A stretch of DNA of 26,511 nucleotides, from positions 1 through 26,511 of the forward strand of contig NZ_JYJF01000106.1 of the NCBI RefSeq assembly GCF_000955975.1. Direction: 5' to 3'. Positions 23,282 to 26,511 of the stretch are shown piece after piece (position 1 is the stretch's first letter; each line of letters begins with the position of its first letter). The notes under the pieces were generated by a model, which was not told the DNA's origin, made no database searches, and saw only the letters and a program-made list of their open reading frames with translations. The position numbers were made by a program, and so were the translations under genes. The stretch comes from Saccharothrix sp. ST-888 (lineage in GTDB: Bacteria > Actinomycetota > Actinomycetes > Streptomycetales > Streptomycetaceae).

Positions 23282-23318
23282 GTGCCCCGGCCGGTAGGGT
23301 TGCCACCGGCCGGGGCAC
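23282..23318 (+). terminator. Perfect 14-bp stem-loop after manB
   Basis: GTGCCCCGGCCGGT (23282-23295) and ACCGGCCGGGGCAC (23305-23318) are perfectly complementary with a 9-nt loop, 43 nt after the manB stop codon. There is no T tract. The loop contains TAGGGT (23295-23300), which could instead be a -10 box for the next gene, with ATGACC at 23270-23275 as a weak -35. Confidence 0.6.
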
Positions 23319-23336
23319 ACCGCTGTTCCGACCCTG

Positions 23337-23433
23337 CACGACCGGGTTCCGGAGAACCGCCACGACCGGGTTCCCGGGAAACCGCCATGTACCGCCATGT
23401 ACCGCCAAGATTTGCCGAGATCCGCCGAGAACC
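23337..23433. repeat. Three successive tandem duplications upstream of the Trm112-like gene
   Basis: Two near-identical units of 24 and 25 nt (23337-23360 and 23361-23385, starting CACGACCGGGTTCC) are followed by CATGTACCGC twice (23386-23405), and then GCCGAGATCC/GCCGAGAACC (23414-23433). The block ends a few bases before the Shine-Dalgarno of the next gene. Its role is unknown. Confidence 0.7.
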
Positions 23434-23449
23434 GTGGAGCAGAACGTCC

Positions 23450-23632
23450 ATGAGCCTGCCGTCCTTCCTGCTGGAGATCCTGGTCTGCCCCGAGTGCCAT
23501 TCCGCCCTCGCCGAGTCCGGCCAGGACGACGAGCACGAGCTCCGTTGCACCGGTGAGACCTGCGGCCTGATCTACCCGGTCCGCGAGGGCATTCCGGTGC
23601 TGCTGGTGGACGAGGCCCGCCGCCCCTCCTGA
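23450..23632 (+). CDS. Trm112/YcaR-like small zinc-ribbon protein
   Basis: This 60-residue Trm112-family protein has four cysteines, C13-x2-C16 (LVCPECHSAL) and C33-x4-C38 (RCTGETCGLIYPV), and the conserved end REGIPVLLVDEAR (45-57). Bacterial members are small zinc-ribbon proteins; eukaryotic and archaeal Trm112 activate methyltransferases. The function of this one is not known. GGAG (23436-23439) precedes the ATG at about 10 nt. The same frame is open to 23270, but that extension covers the tandem repeats and has no homology. It lies 39 nt before the SIS-domain gene and is likely cotranscribed with it. Confidence 0.88.
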   Translation: MSLPSFLLEILVCPECHSALAESGQDDEHELRCTGETCGLIYPVREGIPVLLVDEARRPS

Positions 23633-23671
23633 CACCCCGTCCGATGTGAGGCCCACTGGGAGGCCAGCCGC

Positions 23672-24961
23672 ATGTTCGACGACACCCTGCTCGACGATCC
23701 GGCCGCCCTCCAGCGCGCCGACCGCGACCACGCCCTGCTCGCGCTGGCCGGGACCGGAGCCCGGGTCCGTACCGCCCTGCGGCTGGCCGACGTGGCCGGT
23801 CTCGCCCGACTGCGCCCCGACGGCCGCCCGCGCACCGTCCTGGTGGCCGGCCACGGCAGCACCCTGGCGGCGGGGACGGCGGCGGCCGCGCTGGCCGTCA
23901 CCGGCTGCCAGGTGCTCCTGCTGGCGCCCGGCGACGCGGTACCGGTCGAGCGCGGCGAGCTCGGGCCGGCGGCCTTCACCAGCGGCATGGTCTGGCAACT
24001 GCCGGGCTGGGCAGGCCCGTTCGACCTGGTGGTGATCGGCTCCGCGCAGGGTGGCGAGCAGGGTCTGATCAGCCTCGCCGAGCAGGCGTACGCGCGTGGC
24101 TGCGCCGTCGTGGTGATCACCCCGGAAGGCAGTCTGCTGGCCGAGGCCGCGCTCCAGGTGCGCGGCCTGCCACTGCCCTACGTCCCGTCGGCCTCGTTCG
24201 GCCTCCCCGAAGACGAGCCGCGCGCGGCCGGGGACGAGCCCGACCTCCCCGCCGAGGACCCGGGGGCGCTCTGGGCGCTGCTGGCACCGCTGCTCGCGCT
24301 GACCGAGAAGGTCGGGGTCACCCAGCTGCCCCCGGGTTCGCTGGAGGCCGCCGCCGACCGGCTGGACGAGGTCGCCGTGCGCTGCCGCCCGGACGCCGCC
24401 GGCTACCTCAACCCGGCCAAGGAGCTGGCCGGCCGGATCGCCGGTACCGTCCCGCTGGTCTGGGCCGAGGGCGCGGTGGCAGGCGCGGCGGCCGAGCGCT
24501 TCGCCGCGATGCTGGCCGAGCGGGCGGGCCGTCCGGCGCTCACCGGGCTGCTGCCCGGCGCGATCACGGCCCACCGGGGCATGTTCGTCGGCCAGTTGGC
24601 CTCGGCCGCCGCCGATCCGGACGACTTCTTCCGGGACCGGGTCGAGGAGCCCGACCCGCTCCAGCTCCAGGTGCTGCTGCTCCGGACTCCGGGGGAGAAC
24701 GACGGGGAGAACGGCGGGGAGAACGGCGGGGGGAACAACGGCGGGAACGGCGGCGGGAACGGTCGGGAGGGCGAGCAGAGAGCAGCCGGGCGGCCGGGCG
24801 GCCACAGCGTCCTGCGGGCCCACCGGCTCGCCGAGGCGCACGAGGTGCGGCTCACCGAGTACAGCAGCGGCCGCCCCGACCCGCTCCAGGCGCTGGCCGA
24901 GCTGATCGGTCTGACCGACTTCGCCGCCGTCTACCTGGGCCTGGCCTCCTCCTCGGGCTGA
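23672..24961 (+). CDS. SIS-domain protein, phosphoglucose/phosphomannose isomerase-like
   Basis: This 429-residue protein resembles the bifunctional phosphoglucose/phosphomannose isomerase family and M. tuberculosis Rv3256c (by position). An N-terminal SIS-like sugar-phosphate fold begins at about 50, with VLVAGHGSTLAAGTAAAALA (56-75) and FDLVVIGSAQGGEQG. A second half carries YLNPAKELAGRIAGTVPLVW. A Gly/Asn-rich repeat at about 340-367 interrupts the C-terminal domain. Enzymatic activity is unproven, since most actinobacterial members are annotated only as SIS proteins, but the position after manB supports a mannose-phosphate role. GGGAGG (23658-23663) lies 8 nt before the ATG. It probably shares an mRNA with the Trm112-like gene. 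Confidence 0.82.
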   Translation: MFDDTLLDDPAALQRADRDHALLALAGTGARVRTALRLADVAGLARLRPDGRPRTVLVAGHGSTLAAGTAAAALAVTGCQVLLLAPGDAVPVERGELGPAAFTSGMVWQLPGWAGPFDLVVIGSAQGGEQGLISLAEQAYARGCAVVVITPEGSLLAEAALQVRGLPLPYVPSASFGLPEDEPRAAGDEPDLPAEDPGALWALLAPLLALTEKVGVTQLPPGSLEAAADRLDEVAVRCRPDAAGYLNPAKELAGRIAGTVPLVWAEGAVAGAAAERFAAMLAERAGRPALTGLLPGAITAHRGMFVGQLASAAADPDDFFRDRVEEPDPLQLQVLLLRTPGENDGENGGENGGGNNGGNGGGNGREGEQRAAGRPGGHSVLRAHRLAEAHEVRLTEYSSGRPDPLQALAELIGLTDFAAVYLGLASSSG

Positions 24962-25138
24962 GAGCCGGGTCGACCGCGAGCCCGGGGCACCGGTCGGGTC
25001 ATCTGACGTGCGGCCGGGGGAGCGTCCTCATCGCGGTCGCCGCCGCCCCCTGACACCGCCTCGGGATACTGTGTGCGGTCATCAGACCGAGCGAGGGGCC
25101 GGGGCAACGGCCCGGTCGGAGGGAGAGCGGAACCGGGT

Positions 25139-26137
25139 ATGAGTACCGAAGGCGGTACCAAGGCACTGGTCGCGGCGCTGTCCGCGAACCTGGCGATCGC
25201 GGCGGGCAAGTTCACCGCCTTCGCCTTCACGGGATCCTCGTCGATGCTCGCCGAGGGCGTCCACTCGGTGGCCGACTCCGGCAACCAGGTGCTGCTGCTG
25301 GTCGGTGGCAAGCGGGCAGCCCGTGCCGCGGACCAGGAGCACCCCTTCGGGTACGGCCGCGAGCGGTACATCTACGGCTTCCTGGTCGCGATCGTGCTGT
25401 TCACCGTCGGTGGCCTGTTCGCCTGCTTCGAGGGCTACGAGAAGATCAGGGAGCCGCACGAGCTGGAGGGCTGGCCCTGGGCCGTCGGGGTGCTGGTCTT
25501 CGCCATCCTGATGGAGGGCTGGTCCTTCCGTACGGCCTACCGGGAGGCCTCGGCGATCAGGGGGGCGCAGAGCTGGCCCGAGTACATCCGCCGGGCCAAG
25601 GCGCCCGAGCTGCCCGTCGTGCTGCTGGAGGACACCGGCGCGCTGATCGGCCTGGTGCTCGCCCTGTTCGGCGTCGGCCTGACCGTCCTCACCGGCAACG
25701 GGATCTGGGACGGCATCGGCACCCTGAGCATCGGCGTCCTGCTGGTGGTGATCGCGGTCGTGCTGGCCCTGGAGACCAAGTCGCTGCTGATCGGCGAGTC
25801 CGCCGACAAGACGGTGGTCCGGCAGATCCGTGACGCGCTGGTCGACCACGACTCCGTCACCGGGGTGATCCACATGCGCACCCTGCACCTGGGGCCGGAG
25901 GAACTGCTGGTCGCCGCCAAGATCGGGGTCAACGCGGAGGACAGCGCGGCCCAGGTCGCCCAGGCGATCGACGCCGCCGAGGTGCGGGTCCGCCGGGCCG
26001 TGCCGATCGCGCGCGTGATCTACCTGGAGCCGGACATCTACAGCGAGGAGAAGGCCGCTGCCGGCCCCGACCCGGAGGCCACTCCCGGTGGTCCGGGCCC
26101 GGACCGCCACGCCGACGGCGAGACGGACGGCCACTGA
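25139..26137 (+). CDS. Cation diffusion facilitator family metal transporter
   Basis: This 332-residue transporter exports a divalent cation, probably Zn2+, in exchange for protons. Helices are visible at about 8-30, 35-57, 77-99, 112-128, 158-183 and 193-212, six in all, then a soluble C-terminal domain. The metal site is likely EGVHSVADS (39-47; H42, D46) with ED (164-165) in the fifth helix. HPFGYGRERYIYGFL (68-82) is typical of the SLC30A9-like branch. The C-terminal 30 residues are acidic, Pro/Gly-rich and tail-like. The ATG at 25139 is preceded by GGAGGGAGAG; the frame is open 22 codons further upstream. The same gene sits between the SIS/manA block and ahcY in S. coelicolor, from memory. 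Confidence 0.9.
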   Translation: MSTEGGTKALVAALSANLAIAAGKFTAFAFTGSSSMLAEGVHSVADSGNQVLLLVGGKRAARAADQEHPFGYGRERYIYGFLVAIVLFTVGGLFACFEGYEKIREPHELEGWPWAVGVLVFAILMEGWSFRTAYREASAIRGAQSWPEYIRRAKAPELPVVLLEDTGALIGLVLALFGVGLTVLTGNGIWDGIGTLSIGVLLVVIAVVLALETKSLLIGESADKTVVRQIRDALVDHDSVTGVIHMRTLHLGPEELLVAAKIGVNAEDSAAQVAQAIDAAEVRVRRAVPIARVIYLEPDIYSEEKAAAGPDPEATPGGPGPDRHADGETDGH

Positions 26138-26382
26138 CCGAATCCGCTCGTACCGATCCGCCCGCGCGGGCCGTCGGTGTAGATTCGTCACCAGAGCCAA
26201 ACGTCGCTGCTGATGGCGGTCGATTCGGTGACACGGTCGTCGTACCGTGCGTACCGGTCGAGGGAGAGAGGTCCTCCGACGGATTGTGCCGCAGCAGAGC
26301 GCCGAGCCGTCGGGCACTCTGCCGCCGAGCACACCCGAAACCAGAGACCTACGCGCAACCCCACGCAGCGAGGAGCTGACGC
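26138..26382 (+). promoter_or_regulatory. Leader region of ahcY
   Basis: These 245 nt hold no gene. TAGATT (26180-26185) is a good -10 box without a clear -35, and would give a leader of about 190 nt. CACGGT-cgtcgt-ACCGTG (26232-26249) is a perfect 6-bp hairpin within it. No known riboswitch fold could be recognised by eye. Confidence 0.35.
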
Positions 26383-26511
26383 ATGTCGTCGAACACCACC
26401 GGTGACTTCAAGGTCGCCGATCTGTCCCTCGCGTCCTTCGGGCGCAAGGAGATCCAGCTGGCCGAGCACGAGATGCCCGGTCTGATGTCCATCCGCGAGG
26501 AGTACGCCGCC
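26383..26511 (+). CDS. ahcY: Adenosylhomocysteinase, N-terminal part (cut by window edge)
   Basis: The first 43 codons are present. FKVADLSLASFGRKEIQLAE (9-28) followed by HEMPGLMSIREEYA (29-42) is the typical start of S-adenosylhomocysteine hydrolase. The enzyme splits S-adenosylhomocysteine into adenosine and homocysteine and so keeps methyltransferases running. GAGGAG (26370-26375) lies 7 nt before the ATG. The catalytic and NAD-binding regions are outside the window. Confidence 0.93.
   Translation, partial: MSSNTTGDFKVADLSLASFGRKEIQLAEHEMPGLMSIREEYAA

Noticed and set aside
26213..26485. A 90-codon open frame starting in the ahcY leader
   Set aside because: It overlaps the start of ahcY in another frame, is Arg-rich and lacks a Shine-Dalgarno.
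1..26511. CRISPR arrays, tRNA or rRNA genes, insertion sequences, att sites
   Set aside because: None were seen; repeats found are only the intergenic dyads and short tandem duplications described.

Overview
The window is very GC-rich, with coding third positions almost all G or C. It carries WhiB, coenzyme F420 genes and several LytR-CpsA-Psr (LCP) wall proteins. This points to a sporulating actinomycete of the family Streptomycetaceae (Streptomyces or a close relative such as Kitasatospora). From memory, gene content and order match the S. coelicolor whiB region and, more loosely, the M. tuberculosis region around whiB2 (fbiA/fbiB, manB, DUF3499, Zincin-like protein, LCP protein, TIGR03089, ahcY).

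Layout. Positions 1-2181: the start of an unidentified divergent membrane or secreted protein, then a GT2 glycosyltransferase and a left-handed beta-helix acetyltransferase. Positions 2228-8137 (minus strand): three LCP phosphotransferases in a row, then a TIGR03089 protein. Positions 8241-10509 (plus): a secreted PGRP/amidase and an AlkA-like DNA glycosylase. Positions 10702-13772 (minus): fbiB, fbiA and cysteine dioxygenase, transcribed in the order cdo-fbiA-fbiB. A 680-bp divergent region then leads to whiB (14453-14725). Positions 15068-20641 (plus): a 1,284-residue membrane glycosyltransferase coupled to a DUF5719 protein. Positions 20794-21252 (minus): a degenerate Zincin-like protein. 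Positions 21383-26511 (plus): DUF3499, manB, a Trm112-like protein, a SIS-domain sugar-phosphate protein, a CDF metal transporter and the start of ahcY.

The genes suggest three themes: building and attaching cell-wall glycopolymers (glycosyltransferases, acetyltransferase, LCPs, amidase, phosphomannomutase, SIS protein); F420 biosynthesis next to sulfur metabolism (cdo, fbiA, fbiB, ahcY); and developmental control (whiB).

The most interesting signal is a small gene at 13897-13992 (minus). It encodes a 31-residue peptide with five cysteines in its last eight codons before the final Ile, four of them the rare TGT codon. It lies upstream of cysteine dioxygenase, has a consensus TTGACA exactly where a -35 box belongs if its ATG is the transcription start, and is followed by mutually exclusive hairpins before the cdo ribosome binding site. 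It looks like a leaderless cysteine-sensing attenuator that could control cdo and possibly fbiA-fbiB. Other points of note are a long inverted repeat present twice between genes, a shared cysteine pattern in all three LCP proteins, inverted repeats at the whiB promoter, and a Gln/Tyr-rich tail on the large glycosyltransferase. No tRNA, rRNA, CRISPR array or insertion sequence was seen.
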